A stretch of 64,000 bases of DNA from Fontibacterium abundans. GTDB lineage: Bacteria > Pseudomonadota > Alphaproteobacteria > Pelagibacterales > Pelagibacteraceae. Position 1 is the stretch's first letter; every line of letters starts with the position of its first letter. The stretch lies in the NCBI GenBank assembly GCA_965235095.1, contig OZ249405.1; one strand, given 5' to 3'. Both the position numbers and the translations under genes were made by a program. The notes under the pieces are model-generated. The model did not search any database. It saw only the letters and a list, made by a program, of their open reading frames with translations, and was not told where the DNA came from. Positions 16,149 to 24,245 of the stretch are shown here, piece by piece.

Positions 16149-16991
16149 ATGAATTCAAATTTGGAAGAAAAAAAAATTATCGTTAAAAATTGGTTTGAAA
16201 ATTTAAGAAATTCTATTTGTGGAGAATTTGAAAAGATAGAATATCTTAAGTCTAAAAAGAAAATTTTCTTTAAAAAAAATAAGTGGATTGCTGGTGGAAG
16301 TTCTAAAGGCGGAGGAATCTTTGCATTAATTGAGAATGGTTCAGTTTTTGAAAAGGTTGGAGTTAATATTTCTACAGTCTCTGGAAAATTTAATAAAGAA
16401 TTTAGAAAAAAAATACCTGGAGCGTTAAATAGTCCTAATTTTTGGGCTTCCGGAATCTCTATTGTAGCACATATGAAAAATCCAAAAGTTCCAGCATTTC
16501 ATTTTAATACTAGATTTATAGTCACGTCGAAATCTTGGTTTGGTGGGGGAATGGACATGACTCCATCTATAAAAGATTTAAATCAAAAAAAATATTTTCA
16601 TCAAGAAATAAAAAAAATGTGCAATCTTCATAATAAAAATTATTATTCGCAGCATAAAAAAAATTGTGATCAATATTTTTATTTGCCCCATAGACAGGAA
16701 CCTAGAGGAGATGGTGGAATATTTTATGATTATCTTAGTTCTAACAACTGGAATGAAGATTTTAATTATACGAGAGATGTTGGAATGACATTTTTAAAAG
16801 TATCTTCTAAGATAATACAAAAAAAAATGTTTTTAAAATGGAACGAAAAAGATAAAGAAAAACAATTAATAAAAAGAGGACGATACGTGGAATTTAATTT
16901 ATTATACGATCGTGGCACTAAATTTGGTTTAAATACCAATGGTAACATTGAAGCAATTTTTATGTCGCTTCCTCCACTTGCAAAATGGTAA
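16149..16991 (+). CDS. hemF: Oxygen-dependent coproporphyrinogen III oxidase
   Basis: 280 residues. Decarboxylates coproporphyrinogen III to protoporphyrinogen IX with O2, feeding heme to the cytochromes encoded nearby. Conserved blocks: GGSSKGGGIFALIENG, the family signature PAFHFNTRFIV, WFGGGMDMTPSI, YLPHRQEPRGDGGIFYDY, and RGRYVEFNLLYDRGTKFGL near the end. The presence of HemF points to an aerobic organism. Starts 2 bases after the trmL stop. Confidence 0.97.
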   Translation: MNSNLEEKKIIVKNWFENLRNSICGEFEKIEYLKSKKKIFFKKNKWIAGGSSKGGGIFALIENGSVFEKVGVNISTVSGKFNKEFRKKIPGALNSPNFWASGISIVAHMKNPKVPAFHFNTRFIVTSKSWFGGGMDMTPSIKDLNQKKYFHQEIKKMCNLHNKNYYSQHKKNCDQYFYLPHRQEPRGDGGIFYDYLSSNNWNEDFNYTRDVGMTFLKVSSKIIQKKMFLKWNEKDKEKQLIKRGRYVEFNLLYDRGTKFGLNTNGNIEAIFMSLPPLAKW

Positions 16992-16999
16992 AAATATAA

Positions 17000-17476
17000 A
17001 TGGACAAAGAACCAATTACGCCTCAAGGTTTAGAAAAAATTAAAGAAGAACTAAAAGAGAGAATTTCTGTAACTAGACCAAAGATTGTTACTGCTATTTC
17101 AGAAGCGAGAGCTCATGGTGATTTAAAAGAAAATGCTGAATATCATGCGGCGAAAGAAGAGCAAGGTCACAATGAAAGAAGAATCCAAGAAATTGAAACA
17201 ACAATAGCAACTGCAAATATTGTTGATGTTGCAAAAATTAAGAATGACAACAAAGTAATTTTTGGTTCAACAATTATATTATTGGACATGGAAACTAATG
17301 AGAAAAAAAAATATAAAATTGTTGGTAAAGATGAAGCGAACGCAAAAGAAGGTTTGTTATTTTATAAATCACCAATTGCATTAGAATTAGTTTCAAAACA
17401 TACGGGTGATTTTGTCTCTGTAAAAACTCCAGCTGGAGAAAAAAATTATGAGATTATTGAAGTTAAATACATTTAA
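17000..17476 (+). CDS. greA: Transcription elongation factor GreA
   Basis: 158 residues. Rescues backtracked RNA polymerase by stimulating transcript cleavage. The N-terminal coiled coil ends in the acidic tip (EARAHGDLKENAEYHAAKEE), and the C-terminal FKBP-like domain shows EEGLLFYKSPIALEL-type sequence (here AKEGLLFYKSPIALE) and VKTPAGEKNYEI. Its stop lies inside a perfect AT hairpin shared with the convergent CCA-adding enzyme. Confidence 0.96.
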   Translation: MDKEPITPQGLEKIKEELKERISVTRPKIVTAISEARAHGDLKENAEYHAAKEEQGHNERRIQEIETTIATANIVDVAKIKNDNKVIFGSTIILLDMETNEKKKYKIVGKDEANAKEGLLFYKSPIALELVSKHTGDFVSVKTPAGEKNYEIIEVKYI

Positions 17477-17490
17477 TTTATGAATTAAAT
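17471..17490. terminator. AT-only hairpin between convergent greA and CCA enzyme
   Basis: ATTTAATT (17471-17478) and AATTAAAT (17483-17490) are exact reverse complements around the loop TATG. The stem includes the stop codons of both genes. The position between convergent genes suits a bidirectional terminator, but the stem has no GC pair and no clear T-run, so it would be weak. Confidence 0.35.
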
Positions 17491-18675
17491 AATACGCAAA
17501 TCTAATTTAAAGTTATTTTCAATCCAAGAATCTTTTAAAAATTCTAATTTTTTTCCAAGTTCCTTCCCTTGTTTAAATCCTTTTTTAATTAAAAAATTTC
17601 CAGTAATAGGAAATTTTGGCACTTCAAATTTTTTAATAAATAGTCTGTACTTTATAAAAGTTTTTAAATTAATTTCTTTTTTCAAACAAAAAATGAAATT
17701 TAAAAAATCTAAAGTTAAGTCTTTATTATAAAAATATAACTGACGTCTGATTGTCTGATAACTATAAGGTTTATTTTTTAATAACTTAAGCTGTTCGTGA
17801 ATAAAATTAAGATAGTCTCTATCCTTGTTAGACAGTCGAAATTCTATAGCAAAATAGATATTTTTTTTTTTATATCCAACTAATAATATTGAAAGCAGTT
17901 GAAGATAATCTAAATTTAATCCTAGTTTTTCATTCAAAATCTGAACTTTATTTAATCTTTCAAAGAATTTTATTTTATATACTCGGCTAATAATTTTTTT
18001 GAAATAGATCATATTATTAATTTTAAAAAAATTTTTTAATTCTAAAATTTTTTTTAACTCTACAAACAATCTTTCTTGGGAGATAAATTTTAAAAATCTA
18101 ACATTTTTATTAATAATTCTAATAATATTGCGATCTTTAATATTAGAATTATATTCTAATGAAAATCTTATGAATCTTAGAATTCTTAAATAATCTTCTT
18201 TAATTCTTAAATCGGCACGTCCGATAAAATTAATCTTTTTATTTTTTAAATCCAGAGTTCCATTTACCGGATCAAAAATCTTTCCAAATTTATCACAATA
18301 AATTGCATTTATTGTAAAATCTCTTCTTAAGGAATCTTCTAACCAATTATTGGTCCATTGAATCTTTGTATGCCTGCCATCAGGCTTTATATCTTTTCTT
18401 AAAGATGTAATTTCATATTTATAATTCTTAGAGAAGGTTGTAATTGAACCATATTTAATTGCTAAATCTAAGACTTTATAATTATTTTTTAACAATATTT
18501 TTTTAACTTGCTCTGGCTTATAAACGGTAGCCAAATCGATATCTGTTGTTAATTTTCCCTCTATTGCTTTTCTAACACAGCCTCCAACGAATTGTGTTTG
18601 CGTTTCTAAGTTAATTGGGTTTAAAATTGAAATTAATTTTTTATTTTCTTTAGAAAATAAAAATGATTTTTTCAT
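17485..18675 (-). CDS. cca: CCA tRNA nucleotidyltransferase / poly(A) polymerase family
   Basis: 396 residues, class II nucleotidyltransferase. Head domain motif GGCVRKAIEGKLTTDIDLAT has the two catalytic aspartates; RRDFTINAIY and the neck block RFIRFSLEY follow. It is expected to build or repair tRNA 3'-CCA ends. The tRNA-Gln gene nearby encodes its CCA, so repair is at least one role. PcnB-type poly(A) polymerase belongs to the same family, and the two cannot be separated with certainty by eye. The C-terminal half is Lys/Phe/Ile-rich and poorly conserved. Confidence 0.9.
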   Translation of the reverse strand: MKKSFLFSKENKKLISILNPINLETQTQFVGGCVRKAIEGKLTTDIDLATVYKPEQVKKILLKNNYKVLDLAIKYGSITTFSKNYKYEITSLRKDIKPDGRHTKIQWTNNWLEDSLRRDFTINAIYCDKFGKIFDPVNGTLDLKNKKINFIGRADLRIKEDYLRILRFIRFSLEYNSNIKDRNIIRIINKNVRFLKFISQERLFVELKKILELKNFFKINNMIYFKKIISRVYKIKFFERLNKVQILNEKLGLNLDYLQLLSILLVGYKKKNIYFAIEFRLSNKDRDYLNFIHEQLKLLKNKPYSYQTIRRQLYFYNKDLTLDFLNFIFCLKKEINLKTFIKYRLFIKKFEVPKFPITGNFLIKKGFKQGKELGKKLEFLKDSWIENNFKLDLRII

Positions 18676-18683
18676 TAAAAATA

Positions 18684-19154
18684 TTAATATAATTCTACTT
18701 TACCAGAAAATGTATTATTTTTTTCTGATAATTTTTTTAATAAGATTTTTTCTTTTCTAACATTTAATGAAAAATATACATTGGCATTTATTTCAAAACT
18801 AAATTGTCCGTAATAATCAAATTCTCCAATTAAAATAATAAAATCAATATTCTTTTCGTTGATAGCATCTATGCTTTTATTCACTAATTCTTTACCTATC
18901 CCTCTTCCTTTGAATTTCTGATCAACTATTAAGGGTCCAAGCATTAACCCACTATTATTTTCTATTTTACAATTAAAATATCTGACACTTCCAATTATTT
19001 TCTGTCCTTTGCAAAAAACTTTTGAATATTTAATATTGTGCTCGAGATTCTCTCTTAATCTAAAACTAGGTCTTGCATATCTTCCTGGACCTAGAACAAC
19101 TTCTTCGAGTAAAAAAATTTTTTTATTATCTGATTTTTTTTCTTCTCTAATCAC
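18684..19154 (-). CDS. GNAT-family N-acetyltransferase
   Basis: 156 residues, starting with GTG. The acetyl-CoA-binding motif is clear: LMLGPLIVDQKFKGRGIGKE followed by LVNKSI, then FIILIGEFDYYGQFSFE, typical of the YhbS-like subgroup. N-terminal RYARPSFRLRENLEH resembles the substrate-side start of that subgroup. The substrate is unknown. It lies 17 bases downstream of tRNA-Gln on the same strand, so its message may arise by processing of a tRNA-containing transcript. Confidence 0.85.
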   Translation of the reverse strand: MIREEKKSDNKKIFLLEEVVLGPGRYARPSFRLRENLEHNIKYSKVFCKGQKIIGSVRYFNCKIENNSGLMLGPLIVDQKFKGRGIGKELVNKSIDAINEKNIDFIILIGEFDYYGQFSFEINANVYFSLNVRKEKILLKKLSEKNNTFSGKVELY

Positions 19155-19171
19155 AGCAATTATTTTTAACT

Positions 19172-19245
19172 TGGCTGGGGCTCCAGGATTCGAACCTGGG
19201 ATGGCGGGATCAAAACCCGCTGCCTTACCGCTTGGCTAAGCCCCA
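19172..19245 (-). tRNA. tRNA-Gln (anticodon UUG)
   Basis: On the minus strand: acceptor TGGGGCT pairs with AGCCCCA before discriminator G and an encoded CCA. The anticodon stem GCGGG/CCCGC encloses loop TTTTGAT, giving anticodon TTG. The T arm CCAGG-TTCGAAT-CCTGG is perfect. Length 74 with CCA. It sits 21 bp after ispE and before the GNAT gene, within a run of same-strand genes. Confidence 0.97.
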
Positions 19246-19266
19246 ATATTAATTTTAGAAATAAGG

Positions 19267-20145
19267 TTATATTATTTTTGCTTTCCTTATCCAATAACTT
19301 TTATAATGTTTTTTTAAAGAAAGAATAGCTTCAGCTAAATGTGAGTTATTTTCAAAAATAGCAAAACAAGCTGAACCACTACCTGTCATTCTGGCTATCT
19401 TACAGCCTTTTAATTTCTTAAGAAAAGTTAATAATTTTAATATGGTCTTGTTTTTTTTAAAAGCACTCTGTTCTAGATCATTTCCTTTATAATTTAAAAA
19501 TTTGAACAAATAATTCATATTTAGAATATTCTTTTTTAAAAAGTAAATTTCAGAATTATTTTTTTTTGAAAATATTTTGTTTGAAAGATAAATATTTTTT
19601 GTGGAATTAAAACAATTTGGATAAACTAATAATAAATTGAATTTTGGTTTTTTGTTGAATTCTATAATTTTATTATTAGGTCCATAAAGAATTTTAAAAT
19701 TAGTATTTAAAGAAGGCTCAACGTCAGCGCCTATTTTATTACATATTAAAGAAATTGTTTTTTTTTTTAAATTTAGTTTTAGATATTTATTAAAAAAATT
19801 AAGTAATACAGAAACATCTGCTGAACCACCTCCAAATCCAGAGCCTTGTGGTATATTTTTTACAATTCTAATTTTAAATTTATGTTTATTAAATTTTTGA
19901 TATTTTTTTAAAATATTAAATAATTTTAATACTGTGTTGTTAGTATTGCTTATTCCTTTAGAAAATTTTCCAGTAAAAATGATCTGATTATATGTTCTAT
20001 TAGCAGATACAAAAATCTGATCATAAATATTAAAAAAACAAAATAAGCTTTCTATTTCGTGATATTTATTTTTTAATTTTTTGATTACTTTTAAATATAA
20101 ATTTATTTTACCATAAGCTTTAAGACTTTTTTTTATCAGCATCAT
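19267..20145 (-). CDS. ispE: 4-diphosphocytidyl-2-C-methyl-D-erythritol kinase
   Basis: 292 residues, GHMP kinase of the MEP isoprenoid pathway; ispH of the same pathway is at 33 kb. Substrate and ATP motifs: AYGKINLYLKVI at the N-terminus, IPQGSGFGGGSADVSVLL glycine-rich phosphate loop, and MTGSGSACFAIF near the C-terminus. Two adjacent ATGs (20145 and 20142) are possible starts. The start overlaps the upstream TPR gene by 26 bases. ispE next to a TPR protein is a common alphaproteobacterial order. Confidence 0.96.
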   Translation of the reverse strand: MMLIKKSLKAYGKINLYLKVIKKLKNKYHEIESLFCFFNIYDQIFVSANRTYNQIIFTGKFSKGISNTNNTVLKLFNILKKYQKFNKHKFKIRIVKNIPQGSGFGGGSADVSVLLNFFNKYLKLNLKKKTISLICNKIGADVEPSLNTNFKILYGPNNKIIEFNKKPKFNLLLVYPNCFNSTKNIYLSNKIFSKKNNSEIYFLKKNILNMNYLFKFLNYKGNDLEQSAFKKNKTILKLLTFLKKLKGCKIARMTGSGSACFAIFENNSHLAEAILSLKKHYKSYWIRKAKII

Positions 20146-21841
20146 CTAATCCAAAAATTATTTTTTTATTAATAGATTCTTTTAAATCTTGCTCAATATT
20201 TTTAAGCTTAATAGCATTTTGCCAAACATATCTAGCTTGGATTTGTTTTCCATTTGTCCAAAGAACATCACCGTAATGATCATAAATAACTGCTTCTGAA
20301 GGTTCTTTTTCATAAGCTGTCTGCAAAATTTCTTCTGCTTTATCAAAATCTTTTAGTAAAAAATATGCCCAGCCAAGTGAATCTAAAATATATCCTCGTC
20401 CTTTACTTAAGTTGACAGCCTCAACTAACATTTCTTTTGCTTTATCTAAATTAATTTTTTTTTCTAACCAACTATATGCTAAATAATTTAAAACCTCAGG
20501 CTGCTTAGGTGAAATTTTAAGAGCTTGTAAAAAATTTTTTTCTGCATTTTCCCATGTCCCTGCTCGCTCTTGGCTAATAGCTAGATTGTAATAATAAATC
20601 CAATCATCATCTCTTTTATCTTTTTTTAATACTATTGATTTTTCATATAATTCTATAGATTTGGTGTAATTTTTATTAGCTCTTAGAAAATTTGCCAATT
20701 CAAAATATTTTTCAGATGCAAAAAATTTATTATTTTTTAAAAAGTTTTCAAGTAAATTAATTTGCTTATCAGTGTTATTGTTTGGTAAAAATCTTAACCT
20801 TGTTAAATTTGCATACCAATTAAATTCCTTTCCTAGTTTTTCAATGATCTTTATTTCTTTTTCTGATTCTTCTAAATTATTTAATATAATAAGATTTTCT
20901 ATTTTTAAGATTTTATTAGACAAAAAATTAGGATTTAAATATTCACTTAAGTTTAAATAAAAATTTGAAATCTGAACTTGTTCATAGTTTTGATAAAAGT
21001 TAGCAAATAAATATAATAATTCTGCTAAACCATGATTAATATTTTTTCTTTTATAAAATTTGTCAATTTTATAAAATTTATTTTCACGAGAGTCTAAAAA
21101 GAGCTGTTTAAATAATAAATTTTCAGAGGATATTTCTAAATTCCGATTGATAATATCATTAATTTTATCTTTATTATTTTTTTCTAGATAATAAGATAAA
21201 TAAAAATAATTATACCTATTTAATTCTTTTTTATTAGAAATTTCACTAAAATTTAGATCAATATTTTTCTGATTATCTAAATACAAATTAATTAGAATTT
21301 TTTGCGTTAAAGAAACATTTTTAAAACTTGAATTTGACCTATTAATCTTTTCGTTTAAGTCTTCAGTATTCTTATTTGACAAATCTGCCCACAAACCAAG
21401 ATTTTGATACAACTCTAATAGTAGTGGGTCACTAAAGCTTTGTTTGGGTAAAGAGATATAGCTTTGTAATTTTGAATATCTTTCTTTTTTAAAATCATGA
21501 ACAAATAATATGAGATTAAATGGATATAAAGATTGATAAGATTTATCTAACTTTTTTATAAATATATAAGCTTCTTCAATTTTACCATTATTAACTAATG
21601 TTTCGACATACTTCAGATTAAATTCTGAATGATAAATTCCTAAATTTTCAATATTTTCGAAAAAATTATAAGCTTTCCGCGAGTCATTTTTTTGTAAAGA
21701 AACACTGCCAGATAAATAATTAGAAAAGTAATTAGAATTTTTAACTAATCTTTTTTTATTTTCTAAAATATTAGCATTTAAATGCGAATAATTTGCTATA
21801 AATAACAAAAAAAACACTATGTAAAAAATTTTTTTATTCAT
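20120..21841 (-). CDS. Exported tetratricopeptide-repeat protein
   Basis: 573 residues from the ATG at 21841; the longer frame would begin with TTG at 21853 and is less likely. It begins with a signal peptide (KKIFYIVFFLLFIANYSHLNA). The N-terminal half is helical and Asn/Lys/Leu-rich. The last 170 residues hold at least four clear TPR units (YYYNLAISQERAGTWENAEK, VLNYLAYSWLEKK, YILDSLGWAYFLLKDFDKAE, VIYDHYGDVLWTNGKQIQAR). It is probably a periplasmic scaffold; the partner is unknown. It starts 4 bp from the divergent UDG-like gene. Confidence 0.85.
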   Translation of the reverse strand: MNKKIFYIVFFLLFIANYSHLNANILENKKRLVKNSNYFSNYLSGSVSLQKNDSRKAYNFFENIENLGIYHSEFNLKYVETLVNNGKIEEAYIFIKKLDKSYQSLYPFNLILFVHDFKKERYSKLQSYISLPKQSFSDPLLLELYQNLGLWADLSNKNTEDLNEKINRSNSSFKNVSLTQKILINLYLDNQKNIDLNFSEISNKKELNRYNYFYLSYYLEKNNKDKINDIINRNLEISSENLLFKQLFLDSRENKFYKIDKFYKRKNINHGLAELLYLFANFYQNYEQVQISNFYLNLSEYLNPNFLSNKILKIENLIILNNLEESEKEIKIIEKLGKEFNWYANLTRLRFLPNNNTDKQINLLENFLKNNKFFASEKYFELANFLRANKNYTKSIELYEKSIVLKKDKRDDDWIYYYNLAISQERAGTWENAEKNFLQALKISPKQPEVLNYLAYSWLEKKINLDKAKEMLVEAVNLSKGRGYILDSLGWAYFLLKDFDKAEEILQTAYEKEPSEAVIYDHYGDVLWTNGKQIQARYVWQNAIKLKNIEQDLKESINKKIIFGLDDADKKKS

Positions 21842-21845
21842 AAAA

Positions 21846-22508
21846 ATGCTCAAAAAATATTTAAGTAATAAAACTATAAACCTACTGGAATACTATTCAA
21901 CTTTAAATGTTAATAATATTTTTTCCAATGATATAACTAAATCTAATCACCAGTCCTTTGCTAATAAAGAACAGTTAGTTTCGCAACTATTTAAGGAGAT
22001 TAATAATCAACTAAATACCAAAAATAATAATAATTTTTTTTACAAAGGAAATCCAGATTCTCAAATTATGATACTGGGGGATTGTCCGAATGATGATGAT
22101 GTTAAAAATCAAGAAATCTTATCTGGATCTAGGGGTGAACTTTTGAATAAAATGCTATCATCAATATCTCTCGAGAAAGAGAAATATTATTTATCTAATA
22201 TTTATTTTGAAAAGGATATTGATATTAGAAATAAAAGTAATTTTTACGAAGATATTTTAATTAAACATTTAAAAATTATCAAACCAAAATATATTTTATT
22301 ACTTGGTGAAATTGCTTCTAACTTTTTTAATGATTCTAAAAATAAAATATTAGACATTCATGGAAAATGGGATTCAATTATTATTAATAAAGATAAATTT
22401 ATAACATTCACAACTTTTGAACCAGAAAACTTATTAAGAGAGCCTGAAAATAAAAAATTATCATGGGAAGATCTTAAAAAATTTAGAAATGAAATATATA
22501 AAAACTAA
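21846..22508 (+). CDS. Uracil-DNA glycosylase superfamily protein, degenerate
   Basis: 220 residues. The C-terminal 150 align by pattern with family 4 UDGs: MILGDCPNDDD stands where GEAPGxxED is expected, then SGSRGELLNKMLSSI, YYLSNIYF, KPKYILLLGEIA, and FEPENLLREP in place of the HPS-x-LLR motif. The catalytic acidic/His positions are changed, and only one cysteine remains, so the usual four-Cys Fe-S cluster cannot form. Activity may be lost or altered. A related UDG gene beside TPR/ispE is known in alphaproteobacteria. Overlaps rnhB by one base (TAATG). Confidence 0.65.
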   Translation: MLKKYLSNKTINLLEYYSTLNVNNIFSNDITKSNHQSFANKEQLVSQLFKEINNQLNTKNNNNFFYKGNPDSQIMILGDCPNDDDVKNQEILSGSRGELLNKMLSSISLEKEKYYLSNIYFEKDIDIRNKSNFYEDILIKHLKIIKPKYILLLGEIASNFFNDSKNKILDIHGKWDSIIINKDKFITFTTFEPENLLREPENKKLSWEDLKKFRNEIYKN

Positions 22509-23098
22509 TGAATATTTTAAATGATCTTAAATTTGGCAAAAATATAATTGGTGTAGACGAAGTTGGCAGAGGATGCTTAGCCGGACCAGTTTTTGCTGCT
22601 GCGATTAAGTTAGATCAAAACAATTTTCCCGAAGGAATTAATGACTCTAAAAAACTTAACAAATCTAAAAGATTAGAAATATTTAAAGAACTTATTAAAA
22701 AATGTGAGTATAGCGTTGGTATCTCTTCTGTTAGAGAAATTGAAGAATTAAATATATTGCAGTCTTCTTTGCTTGCAATGAATAGAGCCTTAGAAAAAAT
22801 TAATATTAAAAATCATGTTATTCTTGTTGATGGAAATTTTTCTCCTGACAAAAATAAAAATATTAGAACGGTTATTAAAGGCGATCAAAAATGCATTTCT
22901 ATAGCAGCGGCATCTATAATAGCGAAAGTTTCTAGAGATTTATTTATGGAGGAACTGTCTTTAAAGTTTCCAAATTATAGTTGGGAAAAGAATTGCGGTT
23001 ATGGAACAAAAAAACATCTAGAAGCTATTAAAAAATTTGGAATTACTGAGCATCATAGGAAGACTTTTTCCCCCATACACAACCTATTGATAAATTAA
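22508..23098 (+). CDS. rnhB: Ribonuclease HII
   Basis: 196 residues. Removes RNA of RNA-DNA hybrids and single ribonucleotides. Active-site blocks are complete: GVDEVGRGCLAGPVFAAA (Asp-Glu), VILVDGNF (Asp), KGDQKCISIAAASIIAKVSRD (Asp), and CGYGTKKHLEAIKKFG. It is followed by ccrM, the same neighbour order as in Caulobacter. An RNase HI gene (rnhA) is also present at 34.8 kb. Confidence 0.97.
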   Translation: MNILNDLKFGKNIIGVDEVGRGCLAGPVFAAAIKLDQNNFPEGINDSKKLNKSKRLEIFKELIKKCEYSVGISSVREIEELNILQSSLLAMNRALEKINIKNHVILVDGNFSPDKNKNIRTVIKGDQKCISIAAASIIAKVSRDLFMEELSLKFPNYSWEKNCGYGTKKHLEAIKKFGITEHHRKTFSPIHNLLIN

Positions 23099-23130
23099 AA
23101 ATTAAGACACAATCAATATGCAGACATAAG

Positions 23131-23171
23131 TTGACTGAGGGAGTCTTCTAATATTATTTTCTCTCCTTAGT
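23131..23171 (+). promoter_or_regulatory. ccrM leader: promoter-like elements, GANTC site and hairpin
   Basis: In the 76-bp gap before ccrM: TTGACT (23131-23136) and TATTAT (23152-23157), 15 bp apart; a CcrM target GAGTC at 23141-23145 inside that spacer; and an imperfect 10-bp stem ACTGAGGGAG (23134-23143) with CTCTCCTTAGT (23161-23171), one G-U pair and one bulged T, ending 3 bases before the ATG. Methylation-dependent control is known for Caulobacter ccrM; that it applies here is inferred. The hairpin could also be the rnhB terminator. Confidence 0.45.
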
Positions 23172-23174
23172 TGT

Positions 23175-24245
23175 ATGACAATAAATAGAGACACGATCAT
23201 TCTTGGAGATTCATTAAAAGAATTAAAAAAAATTCCAAATGAAACTTTTGACTGTATTTTTGCAGATCCTCCTTACAATCTTCAATTACAAAGTAATTTA
23301 GAGAGACCAGATCATTCTAAAGTTAAAGCCGTAAACGATGATTGGGATAAATTTGATAGTTTAAAAAAATATGATGAATTTTCTATTTCATGGATCAACG
23401 AATGCAAAAGAGTTTTAAAACCGAATGGAACAATATGGGTAATCGGAACTTATCATAATATTTTTAGGTTAGGCAAAGTAATACAAGATAAAGATTTTTG
23501 GATTCTTAATGACATAATATGGAATAAAAGAAATCCTATGCCTAACTTTAAAGGAACAAGATTTACTAATGCTCACGAAACACTAATCTGGGCTTCTAAA
23601 AGCAAAAATTCAAAATACACTTTTAACTACAAATCATTAAAATGTTTTAATGATGACAAACAAATGAGATCTGATTGGGAATTGGCTCTTTGCACCGGAA
23701 ACGAAAGAATAAAAAATGAAGAAGGTAATAAAGTTCATTCAACACAAAAACCCGAGGGCTTATTGTACAGAATTATTTTATCTTCGACTAAAAAAGATGA
23801 TTTTATATTAGATCCATTTTTTGGTACTGGCACAACTGGAGCTGTTGCTAAAAAACTAGGACGATACTATTACGGAATAGAAAGTAATAAACAGTATTTT
23901 CAAACTGCTGAGACAAGAATAAAAAAAATAAAAAAAATTGACGATAATTTTTTAAAAACTATAGAGAACAAAAGAAATGAAAAAAGGATACCTTTTGGTT
24001 ATTTAATTGAAAGTGGAATAATAGAACCTGGATTAAAATTATTTGATGCCAAAAATAAAATTCAGGCACATGTAATGGCTGATGGTAGTATTTTATACAA
24101 AGATATCACGGGATCTATTCATAGCGTTGGTGCTAAAGCACAAGGAACCGAAAGCTGCAACGGTTGGTCTTTTTGGCATATTAAAATGGAAAATAAATTA
24201 TATCCACTGGATCACTTAAGAGAAAAAATCAGAAAAAATAACTAG
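23175..24245 (+). CDS. ccrM: Cell-cycle DNA adenine methyltransferase CcrM (GANTC)
   Basis: 356 residues, beta-class N6-adenine methyltransferase. DCIFADPPYNLQLQ holds the catalytic DPPY near the N-terminus, and DPFFGTGTTGAVAKKLGR is the SAM-binding motif. The C-terminal extension of about 80 residues (IPFGYLIESGIIEPG, HVMADGSIL, GWSFWHIKM) is the CcrM-specific DNA-binding domain, which separates it from ordinary HinfI-type restriction methylases. No restriction gene is nearby, so it is an orphan methylase. It marks the cell cycle in Caulobacterales and relatives. The 3' end overlaps the convergent flavin enzyme by 17 bases. Confidence 0.95.
   Translation: MTINRDTIILGDSLKELKKIPNETFDCIFADPPYNLQLQSNLERPDHSKVKAVNDDWDKFDSLKKYDEFSISWINECKRVLKPNGTIWVIGTYHNIFRLGKVIQDKDFWILNDIIWNKRNPMPNFKGTRFTNAHETLIWASKSKNSKYTFNYKSLKCFNDDKQMRSDWELALCTGNERIKNEEGNKVHSTQKPEGLLYRIILSSTKKDDFILDPFFGTGTTGAVAKKLGRYYYGIESNKQYFQTAETRIKKIKKIDDNFLKTIENKRNEKRIPFGYLIESGIIEPGLKLFDAKNKIQAHVMADGSILYKDITGSIHSVGAKAQGTESCNGWSFWHIKMENKLYPLDHLREKIRKNN

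Noticed and set aside
23175..24245. CcrM as part of a restriction-modification system
   Set aside because: No endonuclease gene is next to it, and the C-terminal extension and rnhB neighbour match the orphan cell-cycle methylase.
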